Assembly: GCF_018449525.1 (NCBI RefSeq)
Contig: NZ_JAAVUS010000016.1
Coordinates: 1-36,223 of the forward strand
Direction of reading: 5' to 3'
Length of the DNA: 36,223 nt
Source of the DNA: Bradyrhizobium sp. dw_78
Lineage (GTDB): Bacteria; Pseudomonadota; Alphaproteobacteria; Rhizobiales; Xanthobacteraceae
Shown here: positions 15,312-23,090 of the stretch, one piece after another
How positions within the stretch are numbered: position 1 is the stretch's first letter
Layout of the letters: each line of letters begins with the position of its first letter
The notes under the pieces: generated by a model
Databases searched by the model: none
What the model was told of the DNA's origin: nothing
What the model saw: the letters and a program-made list of their open reading frames with translations, nothing else
Program-made: the position numbers and the translations under genes

Positions 15312-16787
15312 ATGTCGGATATCGCAGTTGATAAAGTGTCGGAGCCGATCGCGCTGAAAGCGCGGTTGAACGAGGACTGGCTGGCGCTGGTGATCGGCCT
15401 TCTGGTTTTCGCAGCATCGCTGTTCAGCATCGCCGGAACGGATCTGTTGGGCTGGGCGGTGACGACATCGGTCTATACCGATGTGACAAAGGCGCTGGTG
15501 CCATTCGCAAAGACCTATGCCTCGCTCGGCGGAGGCGGCGCGCTGATTGCGACCTATGTCGCCCTGCTGGTGGTGTTGAGCGCCGGCGTCGCGACGCTCG
15601 GCGCCGATGTCAGGAAATTCGCGATCGCCTTTACCGCCGTCTTCGTGCTCGCTTATGCAAGCTGGATTCTTGGCAGCTACGCTTATATCGCCGCGGTCAC
15701 GCCCGCCGAGCAACAGAAATTCGGCATCGCCTGGTCGCTTAAACTGACCAACGAAGGCGGCTTCGTCGTCGCGCTTCTGGTCGGGCTCATCATCGCCAAT
15801 TTCTTGCCACGGCTCGCGACCTGGCTCAGGGAAGCGATCCGGCCCGAACTCTACATCAAGATCGCCATCGTCATCCTCGGCGCCACGGTCGCGGTGACGG
15901 CGGCAGGCCGGCTCAATCTGGCGTCGTCACTGCTGTTGCGCGGCGCGGCGGCGATCGTCGAGGCCTATCTGATCTATTGGTCGGTGATCTATTACATCTC
16001 GCGCAAATGGTTCGGCTTCAGCCGGGAATGGTCGGTGCCGCTGGCGTCGGGCATTTCGGTCTGCGGCGTCGCGGCGGCGATCGCGACCGGCGGGGCGATC
16101 CGCGCACGGCCCGCGGTGCCGGTGCTGGTGTCGTCGCTGGTGGTGGTCTTTGCCGTCGTCGAAGTCCTGATCCTGCCGTTCCTGGCGCAGACTTTCCTCT
16201 GGCGGGAGCCGCTGGTTGCCGGCGCCTGGGTCGGTCTTGCCATCAAGACCGATGGCGCAGCCGTCGCCGGCGGCGGCATCACGGAGTCGCTGATCATGGC
16301 CAAGGCAGCGGCGGAGGGCATCCGCTATCAGCCGGGCTGGATTCTCGCGACCACCACGACGGTCAAGATCTTCATCGACATCTTCATCGGGATATGGGCC
16401 TTCATCCTCGGCTATATCTGGACCAACCATATCGACAAGGGGCCGGATCGCGCCAAGCCGTCGGAAATCTGGCAGCGGTTTCCGAAATTCATTCTCGGCT
16501 TCCTCTTCGTCTTCGCGGTGTCGCTGTGGCTCGCGGTGGGTTCGACGCCGGAGATCGCGAAAGCGCTTCCCGTAGCGGCGGGCGAGGCCAATATCTTCCG
16601 CGTCATCTTCTTCATCCTGACCTTCTTTTCGATCGGTGTGCTCTCGGATTTCCGCAAGCTGTGGCAGCAGGGTTTTGGCAAGCTCGCGGCGGTTTATTTC
16701 GTCAGCCTGTTCGGGTTTGTGATCTGGGTAGGGTTGCTGATCTCCTGGCTGTTCTTCAGCGGCGTCAAGCCGCCGCTCGCAAGCTGA
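15312..16787 (+). CDS. YeiH-family putative sulfate exporter, long form
   Basis: A 491-residue polytopic membrane protein with about 12 or more hydrophobic segments. The block LRPELYIKIAIVILG-like stretch, then WSVPLASGISVCGVAAAIATGG, LVVVFAVVEVLILPF and GAWVGLAIKTDGAAVAGG match the YeiH/UPF0324 (Cons_hypoth698) family, often annotated as putative sulfate exporters and found beside sulfonate degradation genes. Usual members have about 340 residues; here roughly 100 extra residues precede the core and more loop sequence lies around 370-400. GGGGGA precedes the ATG. A role in exporting the sulfite or sulfate left by desulfonation is inferred from family and neighbours. A 51-residue membrane protein follows 21 bp downstream. 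Confidence 0.8.
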   Translation: MSDIAVDKVSEPIALKARLNEDWLALVIGLLVFAASLFSIAGTDLLGWAVTTSVYTDVTKALVPFAKTYASLGGGGALIATYVALLVVLSAGVATLGADVRKFAIAFTAVFVLAYASWILGSYAYIAAVTPAEQQKFGIAWSLKLTNEGGFVVALLVGLIIANFLPRLATWLREAIRPELYIKIAIVILGATVAVTAAGRLNLASSLLLRGAAAIVEAYLIYWSVIYYISRKWFGFSREWSVPLASGISVCGVAAAIATGGAIRARPAVPVLVSSLVVVFAVVEVLILPFLAQTFLWREPLVAGAWVGLAIKTDGAAVAGGGITESLIMAKAAAEGIRYQPGWILATTTTVKIFIDIFIGIWAFILGYIWTNHIDKGPDRAKPSEIWQRFPKFILGFLFVFAVSLWLAVGSTPEIAKALPVAAGEANIFRVIFFILTFFSIGVLSDFRKLWQQGFGKLAAVYFVSLFGFVIWVGLLISWLFFSGVKPPLAS

Positions 16788-16808
16788 TCGTTTGAAGAGG
16801 AAACTCCC

Positions 16809-16964
16809 ATGTCGCAACCAGACCTCAAGAACGAACTTGCCACCGCCCCCGTGGAACCCTTGCTGCCGGTCGAGAAGAAACTGATCGGCTGGAGTCTCGG
16901 AATTGGAATCGTATTGTTGGTGGTGCTGATCACCGTCAATCATTTTGTTCCCATCCAGCTTTGA
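16809..16964 (+). CDS. 51-residue single-pass membrane protein
   Basis: An ATG preceded by AGAGGA at 8 bases opens a 51-codon frame. The protein starts MSQPDLKNELATAPVEPLLP, then has one membrane helix at about residues 25-43 (Leu/Ile/Val/Gly-rich) and a short tail NHFVPIQL. The N-terminal 24 residues are polar with lysines just before the helix, suggesting N-in orientation. It begins 21 bp after the exporter stop and a terminator-like hairpin follows 28 bp after its own stop, so the pair probably forms a two-gene operon. I do not recognise a family. A small accessory subunit of the exporter is a reasonable inference. Confidence 0.7.
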   Translation: MSQPDLKNELATAPVEPLLPVEKKLIGWSLGIGIVLLVVLITVNHFVPIQL

Positions 16965-16992
16965 CGCGACCTCTGGCGCGGTAGAAGCTGGC

Positions 16993-17024
16993 GCGCTCGA
17001 TCCGATGGCGGTCGGATCGAGCGC
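16993..17024 (+). terminator. Hairpin terminator after the exporter operon
   Basis: A perfect 13-bp inverted repeat: GCGCTCGATCCGA (16993-17005) and TCGGATCGAGCGC (17012-17024), with loop TGGCGG, followed by ATTTGTG. The stem is strong but the T-tract is weak. Its position 28 bp after the small membrane protein stop supports a terminator role. Confidence 0.7.
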
Positions 17025-17299
17025 ATTTGTGCATGTCGACAGGGATTTGTCGCTGCCGCCTCGATCTCGCGCATTCAGGTTCCGCAGCCCCATTTATGAT
17101 TAAGGGATTTGCGGGGGCTAGGCGCCCGAGAAAAATGCCCTGCAATCCATCGTCATTCGGCAACAAATGCTTCGCCGCAGAAGCGTTGAGGAGTGCTGCC
17201 ATTGCTATTTTTGCAGGGCACTCGACACCCTCGAAGGGCACCACCATCATCCCACAATCGCGTGCATGCGTGACGCCGCGGCATTCTCGGGAGATTGTG
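17025..17299. other. Intergenic leader of the ssu operon with distant inverted repeat
   Basis: No gene is supported in these 275 bp, although frames stay open. TGCCCTGCAA (17136-17145) and TTGCAGGGCA (17211-17220) form a perfect 10-bp inverted repeat 65 bases apart, which could fold a long leader stem or mark two binding half-sites. No clear promoter hexamers were found. The ssu operon promoter should lie here. Confidence 0.4.
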
Positions 17300-18250
17300 A
17301 TGCGACGCCGGCAATTTCTGCAACTTTCGCTTGGAACCGTGGCCGCTGCTGCGCTGGTCCGGCGGGCCTATGCGCGGGATAGCGTCAAGGAAATCCGCAT
17401 CGGCTATCAGAAGAACGGCGTGCTGGTGATCGCGCGGCAGCAAGCCACGCTCGAGAAGCAGTTTGCGCCGCAGGGCATCAATGTGAAGTGGGTCGATTTT
17501 TCGTCCGGTCCGCCGATGCTCGAGGCCATGAATGTCGGCAGCATCGATTACGGTGCGGTCGGCGATTCGCCGCCGGTATTCGCGCAGTCGGCAGGCGCCA
17601 ACCTTGTCTACGCCGCAGGCCAGCCGATCACCAACGGGCAGGGTATCCTGGTTCCGAACAATTCCCAGATACGCACCATTGCCGATCTGAAGGGCAAGCG
17701 CGTCGGTTTCACCAAGGGCTCCAGTGCCCATAACGTCGTCGTGCAGACGCTGGAGAAGGCAGGTCTCACCTATGCGGATATCACGCCGGTCTATCTGACG
17801 CCGCCGGACGCAGGACCGGCTTTCGCCAGTGGCAGCATCGATGCCTGGGCGATCTGGGATCCGTATTTCGCGATCGGCGAGATCAAGCAGAACGGCCGGA
17901 TTCTCGTCAACGCGTCCGACATCACCAAGACCAACTCGTTCTATATCGCCAACCGCGATTTCGCCCGCGACCACGGCGCGATCCTACGTGAGATCATCGA
18001 CGTGACGACGGCGACCGGGAAGTGGGCCGAGGCGCACCGCGACGAAGTGGCGAAATCATTGAGCGCCGTCACCGGCATTCCGCTCGACATCCAGGCGGTC
18101 GCCGCCAACCGTTCGTCCTTCGCCGTCGGCCCCGTCACCGACGATATCATCGCGACCCAGCAGGGCGTCGCCGACCGCTTCTACAAGCTCGGGTTGATTC
18201 CGAGGCCGATCGTGGTGCGTGATGCGGTCTGGAAGCCGGTACAGACCTGA
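17300..18250 (+). CDS. Tat-exported sulfonate-type ABC substrate-binding protein
   Basis: A 316-residue binding protein, first gene of the second operon. The start at 17300 follows GGGAG and gives a classic twin-arginine signal (MRRRQFLQLSLGTVAAAALV). The mature part starts VKEIRIGYQKNGVLVIARQQ, then FSSGPPMLEAMNVGSIDYGAVGDSPP, IADLKGKRVGFTKGSSAHN, and GSIDAWAIWDPYFA. It shares these blocks with the next gene product (18288), so they are tandem paralogues of the SsuA type. The presence of one Tat- and one Sec-exported SsuA-like protein before a single ssuDCB set suggests different ligands delivered to one transporter; this is inference. Confidence 0.9.
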   Translation: MRRRQFLQLSLGTVAAAALVRRAYARDSVKEIRIGYQKNGVLVIARQQATLEKQFAPQGINVKWVDFSSGPPMLEAMNVGSIDYGAVGDSPPVFAQSAGANLVYAAGQPITNGQGILVPNNSQIRTIADLKGKRVGFTKGSSAHNVVVQTLEKAGLTYADITPVYLTPPDAGPAFASGSIDAWAIWDPYFAIGEIKQNGRILVNASDITKTNSFYIANRDFARDHGAILREIIDVTTATGKWAEAHRDEVAKSLSAVTGIPLDIQAVAANRSSFAVGPVTDDIIATQQGVADRFYKLGLIPRPIVVRDAVWKPVQT

Positions 18251-18287
18251 ACAGCCTGTCTTTCTTTTCCGAAGGAATGAGGATCGT

Positions 18288-19241
18288 ATGAAGCATTGGT
18301 TCAAAAAAATGATTGCCGTTGCGGTGCTGTCGATGAGCACGGCGCTGGCCGGCGTCGGCGCGAGCTACGGACAGGACAAGGTCGTGCGCATCGGCTACCA
18401 GAAATACGGCAAGCTGGTGCTGCTCAAGAGCAAGGGAACGCTTGAACCGAAGCTGAAGGCGCTGGGCTATGACGTCAAGTGGACGGAATTCCAGTTCGGG
18501 CCGCCGCTGCTCGAGGCGATCAATGTCGGCGCAATCGATTTCGGCAACACCGGCGAGACACCGCCGGTATTTGCGCAGGCGGCCGGCGCACCGATCCGCT
18601 ACGTCGCCTATGAGCCGCCGGCGCAGAAGGGCGAAGCCATTCTGGTCCAGAAGGACAGCCAGCTGAAGAGCGTGGCCGATCTCAAGGGCAGGAAAGTCGC
18701 CGTGGCCAAGGGATCGAACGCGCATTATCTGCTGGTGAAAGCCCTCGAAAAGGCAGGCGTCAATTACGAGGACATTACGCCGGTCTATCTTGCACCGGCC
18801 GACGCCCGCGCGGCGTTCGAGACCGGTGCGGTGGACGCATGGTCGATCTGGGATCCCTATCAGTCCGCAGCGGAGACGACGCTGGGCGCAAAGACCCTGA
18901 CCGACGCCACCGGGCTGGTTCCCAATACGCAGTTCTATCTGTCGTCGCAGAAATTCATCGAGACCGAGCCCAAGGTGCTTGACGCCGTGCTCGATGAATT
19001 GCGCGGGGTCGATGCCTGGGCGCAGGCGGACATTCATGCCGTCGCCGAGCAGTTGAGCCCGGCGGTGGGATTGCCGGTGCCGGTGCTTGAAGTCGCGTTG
19101 AAGCGGCAATCCTACGGCATCAAGCCGATCGACGACCAGGTTCTGGTCGATCAGCAAAAGCTGGCGGACACGCTCTACCAGCTGAAGCTGATTCCAAAAG
19201 CAGTGCGCGTATCTGATATCGCAAGGAAGTCAGGCTCATGA
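18288..19241 (+). CDS. ssuA: Aliphatic sulfonate-binding protein SsuA
   Basis: A 317-residue periplasmic binding protein for alkanesulfonates. A Sec signal covers about residues 1-29 (KKMIAVAVLSMSTALAGVGASYG). The mature part starts DKVVRIGYQKYGKLVLLKSKG, then WTEFQFGPPLLEAINVGAIDFGNTGETPPVFAQ, VADLKGRKVAVAKGSNAHY, and GAVDAWSIWDPYQS, which are strong SsuA signatures. GAGG precedes the ATG. It overlaps the ssuD start by 4 bp (ATGA), as in classical ssuADCB operons, so I treat this rather than the preceding paralogue as the SsuA proper. Confidence 0.93.
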   Translation: MKHWFKKMIAVAVLSMSTALAGVGASYGQDKVVRIGYQKYGKLVLLKSKGTLEPKLKALGYDVKWTEFQFGPPLLEAINVGAIDFGNTGETPPVFAQAAGAPIRYVAYEPPAQKGEAILVQKDSQLKSVADLKGRKVAVAKGSNAHYLLVKALEKAGVNYEDITPVYLAPADARAAFETGAVDAWSIWDPYQSAAETTLGAKTLTDATGLVPNTQFYLSSQKFIETEPKVLDAVLDELRGVDAWAQADIHAVAEQLSPAVGLPVPVLEVALKRQSYGIKPIDDQVLVDQQKLADTLYQLKLIPKAVRVSDIARKSGS

Positions 19242-20404
19242 GCTCGCAGAATCCCGCCAATATCCTCTGGTTCCTGCCGACGCATGGCGACGGCCACTAT
19301 CTCGGCACCACCACCGGCGGCCGCAATGTGAACTTCAATTACCTGCGCCAGGTCGCGCAGGCCGCCGATCAACTCGGCTATTTCGGCGTGTTGCTGCCGA
19401 CCGGGCGAAGCTGCGAGGATTCCTGGGTGGTCGCGTCGGCCATCGTGCCGTGGACCGAGCGGCTGCGCTATCTGGTCGCGGTGCGGCCGGGCCTGCAATC
19501 GCCCAGCGTCGCGGCGCGCATGACCGCAACGCTCGACCGGGTTTCGAACGGACGGCTTCTGGTCAACGTCGTCACCGGCGGCGACCCCGTCGAGAACAAG
19601 GGCGACGGCGTTTTCCTGCCGCATGACGAGCGTTATGCCGTGACGAGGGAGTTTCTCGGCGTCTACAGCGATCTGCTCGCGGGCAAGACCATCGATTTCG
19701 AGGGCAAGCACATCCGCATCGAGGACGGCCGCCTCTTGTTCAAGCCGGTGCAGTCGCCGCGTCCGCCGCTTTATTTCGGGGGCTCGTCGGACGCCGGCAT
19801 CGATGTCGCCGTCGATACCGTCGATAAATACCTGACATGGGGCGAGCCGCCGGCGCAGGTCGCCGAGAAGGTGAACCGCGTCAAGGCGGTCGCCGTCCAG
19901 CGCGGACGCAAAATTTCCTTCGGCATCCGTCTGCACGTGATCGTCCGCGAGACCAATGCGGAGGCGTGGAAGGCCGCTGACGATCTGATCAAGTATGTCA
20001 CCGACGAGACCGTGGCCTCGGCGCAGAAGATCTTCTCGCGCATGGACTCGGTCGGCCAGCAGCGCATGCTGCAACTGCATGGCGGGCGGCGCGACAAGCT
20101 CGAGATCAGCCCCAATTTGTGGGCCGGCGTCGGGCTGGTGCGCGGCGGCGCCGGCACGGCGCTGGTCGGCGATCCCGAGACGGTCGCGGCGCGGATCAAG
20201 GAGTATCAGGATATCGGCATCGATACCTTCATCATGTCCGGCTATCCGCATCTGGAGGAAGCCTATCGCTTTGCCGAACTGGTATTTCCGCTGCTGTCGC
20301 TGGCCCAGCCGGACAATGTGACGCCGCTTCGCGTCAACACCGGCCCGTTCGGCGAGACCATCGCCAACGAGCATCGTCCGCTGGTGAAGGCGTCGCAATC
20401 ATGA
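19238..20404 (+). CDS. ssuD: FMNH2-dependent alkanesulfonate monooxygenase SsuD
   Basis: SsuD cleaves alkanesulfonates with O2 and reduced FMN into sulfite and the aldehyde, in the cytoplasm. The 388 residues match the E. coli enzyme block for block: FLPTHGDGHYLGT at the start, TGRSCED with the active-site Cys (residue 59, Cys54 in E. coli), FGIRLHVIVRET with the active-site Arg and His, ISPNLWAGVGLVRGGAGTALVG, and SGYPHLEEAYR with the Tyr and His. All known active-site residues are therefore present. Start and stop overlap ssuA and ssuC by ATGA at each side, showing tight coupling. Reduced FMN probably comes from the flavin reductase at the operon end. Confidence 0.97.
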   Translation: MSSQNPANILWFLPTHGDGHYLGTTTGGRNVNFNYLRQVAQAADQLGYFGVLLPTGRSCEDSWVVASAIVPWTERLRYLVAVRPGLQSPSVAARMTATLDRVSNGRLLVNVVTGGDPVENKGDGVFLPHDERYAVTREFLGVYSDLLAGKTIDFEGKHIRIEDGRLLFKPVQSPRPPLYFGGSSDAGIDVAVDTVDKYLTWGEPPAQVAEKVNRVKAVAVQRGRKISFGIRLHVIVRETNAEAWKAADDLIKYVTDETVASAQKIFSRMDSVGQQRMLQLHGGRRDKLEISPNLWAGVGLVRGGAGTALVGDPETVAARIKEYQDIGIDTFIMSGYPHLEEAYRFAELVFPLLSLAQPDNVTPLRVNTGPFGETIANEHRPLVKASQS

Positions 20405-21207
20405 GCCTGATCGAAAGCCTTCCGCGTGTCCGCGGCCTGCGGCTGCCGCGCGCCGACGGTCTGATCCAGTGGATCGTGCCGCTTGCGATCGTGTTGATCT
20501 GGCAGGTGGCCTGCATCACCGGCTTCGTGTCGCCGCGGGTGCTGCCCGCGCCGACCGATGTGGCCCGGGCGGGATGGAAGCTTTTGCTGTCGGGTGAACT
20601 GGAGCGCAACATCTGGGTCAGCTTCTGGCGCGCCAGCGTCGGCTTTGTCATTGGCGGCGGCATCGGCTTTGCCTTCGGGCTCGCCAACGGCCTGTCGCAG
20701 CTCTCGAGCAAGCTCACCGACACCACCTTGCAGATGGTGCGCAACATTCCGCACCTCGCTTTGATTCCGCTCGTCATCCTCTGGTTCGGCATCGACGAGT
20801 CCGCAAAACTGTTTCTGGTCGCGCTCGGTGTGTTCTTTCCGATCTACCTGAATACGCTGCATGGCATCCGCACCGTCGATCCGCAACTGATCGAGATGGG
20901 CCGCATCTACGGCATGAGCGACGCCGAACTGTTCCGGCGGGTGATCTTTCCGGGCGCGCTGCCCTCGATCTTCGTCGGCATCCGCTTTGCGCTCGGCATC
21001 ATGTGGCTGACGCTGATCGTGGCGGAAACCATCGCGGCCTCGTCGGGCCTCGGCTACATGGCGATGCAGGCGCGGGAGTTCATGCTGATCGACGTCGTCG
21101 TGCTCAGCATCCTGATCTATGCGCTGCTTGGAAAATTGGCCGACAGCGCCTCGCGCGCGCTGGAGCGGCTGACCCTGTCCTGGCACCCGGCCTTCCAGAA
21201 ACATTGA
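20401..21207 (+). CDS. ssuC: Sulfonate ABC transporter permease SsuC
   Basis: A 268-residue inner-membrane permease with six membrane segments, the usual SsuC size. The first is at about residues 22-42 (IVPLAIVLIWQVACITGF). The EAA loop is EMGRIYGMSDAELFRRVIFPGALP, and IFVGIRFALGIMWLTLIVAE follows. It pairs with the ATPase encoded next and receives ligand from the SsuA-type proteins upstream. Its ATG overlaps the ssuD stop (ATGA). The ATPase gene starts 8 bp after its stop. Confidence 0.95.
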   Translation: MSLIESLPRVRGLRLPRADGLIQWIVPLAIVLIWQVACITGFVSPRVLPAPTDVARAGWKLLLSGELERNIWVSFWRASVGFVIGGGIGFAFGLANGLSQLSSKLTDTTLQMVRNIPHLALIPLVILWFGIDESAKLFLVALGVFFPIYLNTLHGIRTVDPQLIEMGRIYGMSDAELFRRVIFPGALPSIFVGIRFALGIMWLTLIVAETIAASSGLGYMAMQAREFMLIDVVVLSILIYALLGKLADSASRALERLTLSWHPAFQKH

Positions 21208-21215
21208 GAACCCGC

Positions 21216-22061
21216 ATGCAAGAAGCCCTCAATTTCCACCTGTCCGACGCCGAGCCGCTCGATCGCGCCAATTTTGTCGAACAAGCCCGCGTCGCGCGCG
21301 ATGGATCGCACGATCCGTCGCGGGGGCTTCCGCTGACCATCCGCGGGTTGCGCAAGTCGTTCGGCCGGAACGAAGTGCTGCGCGGCATCGACCTGCACAT
21401 TCCGGCGGGCCAGTTCGTGGCCATCGTCGGCCGCAGCGGCTGCGGCAAGAGCACGCTGCTGCGGCTGATCGCGGGCCTGGAAACGGCCGATGCCGGAACG
21501 ATCAGCTTCGGCGAGCAGACGCGCGCGGAAGATGTGCGGGTGATGTTCCAGGAGCCGCGGCTGCTGCCCTGGGCGCGGGTGCTGTCGAATGTCGAGGTCG
21601 GCCTTGGCCGCGGCCGCGCCTTGGTGGATGCGCAGGCGCGCGCGGAAAAAGCGTTGACCGAAGTTGGCCTCGGCGACAAGCGGGGGCAGTGGCCGGCGGT
21701 GCTGTCCGGCGGCCAGAAGCAGCGCGTGGCGCTGGCACGGGCACTGGTCAGTCATCCGCGCATTCTCGCCTTCGACGAGCCAATGGGCGCGCTCGATGCG
21801 CTGACCCGTATCTCCATGCAACGCCTGCTGGAGCGGGTCTGGCGCGATCAATCCTTCACGGCGATCCTGGTGACTCACGATGTCTCCGAGGCCGTGGCGC
21901 TGGCCGATCGCGTGCTGGTGATCGAGGAGGGCCGTATCGCGTACGATATCAATGTCGACATCGCGCGCCCGCGGGCCCGCGGATCGGCCGATCTTGCGGC
22001 GCTGGAAGGTTCGATCCTGCGCGAGCTTTTGCAATCGGCGGATGATCCATCAGAACAGTGA
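21216..22061 (+). CDS. ssuB: Sulfonate ABC transporter ATPase SsuB
   Basis: A 281-residue ATPase. Walker A is GRSGCGKST (residues 72-80), the Q-loop region is VMFQEPRLLPWARVL, the signature is LSGGQKQRVALARAL, Walker B is ILAFDEPMGALDA, and the H-loop is LVTHDVSEA. The RLLPWARVL and GALDALTR wording is characteristic of SsuB. An N-terminal extension of about 40 residues precedes the nucleotide-binding domain, as in many alphaproteobacterial SsuB proteins. The ribosome binding site is weak (GAGAA). It closes the transporter and is followed by the flavin reductase after 7 bp. Confidence 0.95.
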   Translation: MQEALNFHLSDAEPLDRANFVEQARVARDGSHDPSRGLPLTIRGLRKSFGRNEVLRGIDLHIPAGQFVAIVGRSGCGKSTLLRLIAGLETADAGTISFGEQTRAEDVRVMFQEPRLLPWARVLSNVEVGLGRGRALVDAQARAEKALTEVGLGDKRGQWPAVLSGGQKQRVALARALVSHPRILAFDEPMGALDALTRISMQRLLERVWRDQSFTAILVTHDVSEAVALADRVLVIEEGRIAYDINVDIARPRARGSADLAALEGSILRELLQSADDPSEQ

Positions 22062-22068
22062 GGCTGTC

Positions 22069-22650
22069 ATGAATTCCGTGGTCCGTAATATGGCTGCCGC
22101 CGGCGATATTTCCTCCGATGGTTTTCGCGGTGCGATGCGCCATCTGACCGGCGGCGTGAGCGTCATCACGGCGGGACGCGGCAAGGACATTACGGGGATG
22201 ACGGTGACGTCGGTCTCGTCGCTGTCGGTCGATCCGCCGACCCTGATCGTCAGCGTCAACCGGGAGGCCTCGTCCTGGCCGCTGCTGATGCGCCACGGCT
22301 TCTTCGGCATCAATATTCTCGCCGCCGATCAGATCGGGATCGCCGAGCGCTTTACCGGCAAGGGCGGTCTCAAGGGCGCGGAACGTTTCGCAGGCGGACA
22401 ATGGACCACCAGCGTGTCCGGCGTGCCGTTGCTGGTCGGCGCGCTGGCCGCCATCGATTGCGCGGTCGAGGAGACGATCGAGCGGCATTCGCACGCCATC
22501 GTCATCGGACGCGTGCTCGATATCCTGGCCGGCGGGCGTACCGCGGCGCTGGCCTATTGGCAGGGGCGCTATGTGGCCGTGGATCAGGATGAAGATGCGG
22601 CCAGGCTCGCGGAAGTCAGTTTGCCGCTGGCGCACGCCCACACCCGTTAG
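22069..22650 (+). CDS. Flavin reductase (HpaC/DIM6-like), SsuE functional counterpart
   Basis: A 193-residue FMN reductase of the flavin_reduct family. Features are FRGAMRHLTGGVSVIT, then TGMTVTSVSSLSVDPPTLIVSVNREASSW, FGINILAADQ and the GRVLDI-type ending, which form the split-barrel flavin-binding fold. It uses NAD(P)H to supply free FMNH2 to partner monooxygenases. It is not homologous to E. coli SsuE (a flavodoxin-fold enzyme) but occupies the same role at the end of the operon. TGAGG precedes the ATG. It is the only reductase gene in the window, so it may also serve the divergent monooxygenases at 10441 and 11638. Confidence 0.92.
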   Translation: MNSVVRNMAAAGDISSDGFRGAMRHLTGGVSVITAGRGKDITGMTVTSVSSLSVDPPTLIVSVNREASSWPLLMRHGFFGINILAADQIGIAERFTGKGGLKGAERFAGGQWTTSVSGVPLLVGALAAIDCAVEETIERHSHAIVIGRVLDILAGGRTAALAYWQGRYVAVDQDEDAARLAEVSLPLAHAHTR

Positions 22651-22726
22651 GGTGTGCCGACCGGCGTTGGCCGATTTCCTCGGGAAAGACGGTCTTTGAT
22701 CGCTCGCGGGCTCTGGATGCCGGTTT

Positions 22727-22780
22727 TGAGGCGTTTTCTTCACGCGAACAGGTTTCCCCTTCGCTCGAAAACGCTCTAAA
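22727..22780. repeat. Dispersed intergenic repeat, copy 2 (left half, inverted)
   Basis: GGCGTTTTCTTCACGCGAAC then TTCGCTCGAAAACGCTCTAAA is the reverse complement of the left half of the repeat at 4262-4370 (AGCGTTTTCGAGCGAAG), with the same spacing. It lies between the flavin reductase stop and a small membrane protein gene whose start is 10 bp away. Confidence 0.75.
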
Positions 22781-22789
22781 CAGCGGCCG

Positions 22790-22945
22790 ATGAAACGTCT
22801 TGCGATCTGGATATTCTATGCCATCGGCGCGCTCGCGATCGGCTATCTCGCGCTCTACGCCTATGTGACCTTCACCGGCCGCGACCTGCGGCCGGGCGAT
22901 CCCATTCATATTTTCCGCAGATCCGACGCGCCGGCTTATTCGTGA
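22790..22945 (+). CDS. 51-residue single-pass membrane protein
   Basis: An ATG at 22790 opens a 51-codon frame: MKRLAIWIFYAIGALAIGYL and so on, with one membrane helix at residues 4-26 and a tail TFTGRDLRPGDPIHIFRRSD. The basic start, a single helix and a charged C-terminal tail make it look like a real small membrane protein rather than a chance frame, and I have a memory of similar short proteins in Bradyrhizobium. No function is known. It lies between two different dispersed repeats and upstream of no partner gene on its strand. Its ribosome binding site is weak (AGCGG). Confidence 0.6.
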   Translation: MKRLAIWIFYAIGALAIGYLALYAYVTFTGRDLRPGDPIHIFRRSDAPAYS

Positions 22946-22965
22946 TGCACCGGGATAATTTCTAA

Positions 22966-23082
22966 CGTCATTGCGAGCCGACGGTGCGCGCTGATGCGCG
23001 CCCCGATGACAGGCTCCGCGAAGCAATCCAGAACTGTGACGGGTAAGACCGGATTGCTTCGTCGCTTCACTCCTCGTAATGG
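22966..23082. repeat. CGTCATTGCGAG-type intergenic repeat
   Basis: Begins CGTCATTGCGAGCC and ends CTCCTCGTAATGGAG, mutually inverted ends. Inside are GCGCGC-tgat-GCGCGC (22986-23001) and CGAAGCAATCC (23019-23029) facing GGATTGCTTCG (23051-23061). This CGTCATTGCGAG...GAAGCAATCC wording is, from memory, a very widespread Bradyrhizobium repeat. It lies between two convergent genes and ends 8 bp from the flbD stop, so it may end the flbD transcript. Confidence 0.8.
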
Positions 23083-23090
23083 AGCGTCGT

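Noticed and set aside
15927..17093. 388-codon open frame antisense to the exporter
   Set aside because: The translation is Arg/Asp/Gln-rich, typical of a mirror of a membrane protein gene; the plus strand has the family match.
19175..20398. 407-codon open frame antisense to ssuD
   Set aside because: ssuD matches E. coli SsuD over its whole length; the antisense frame has no family features.
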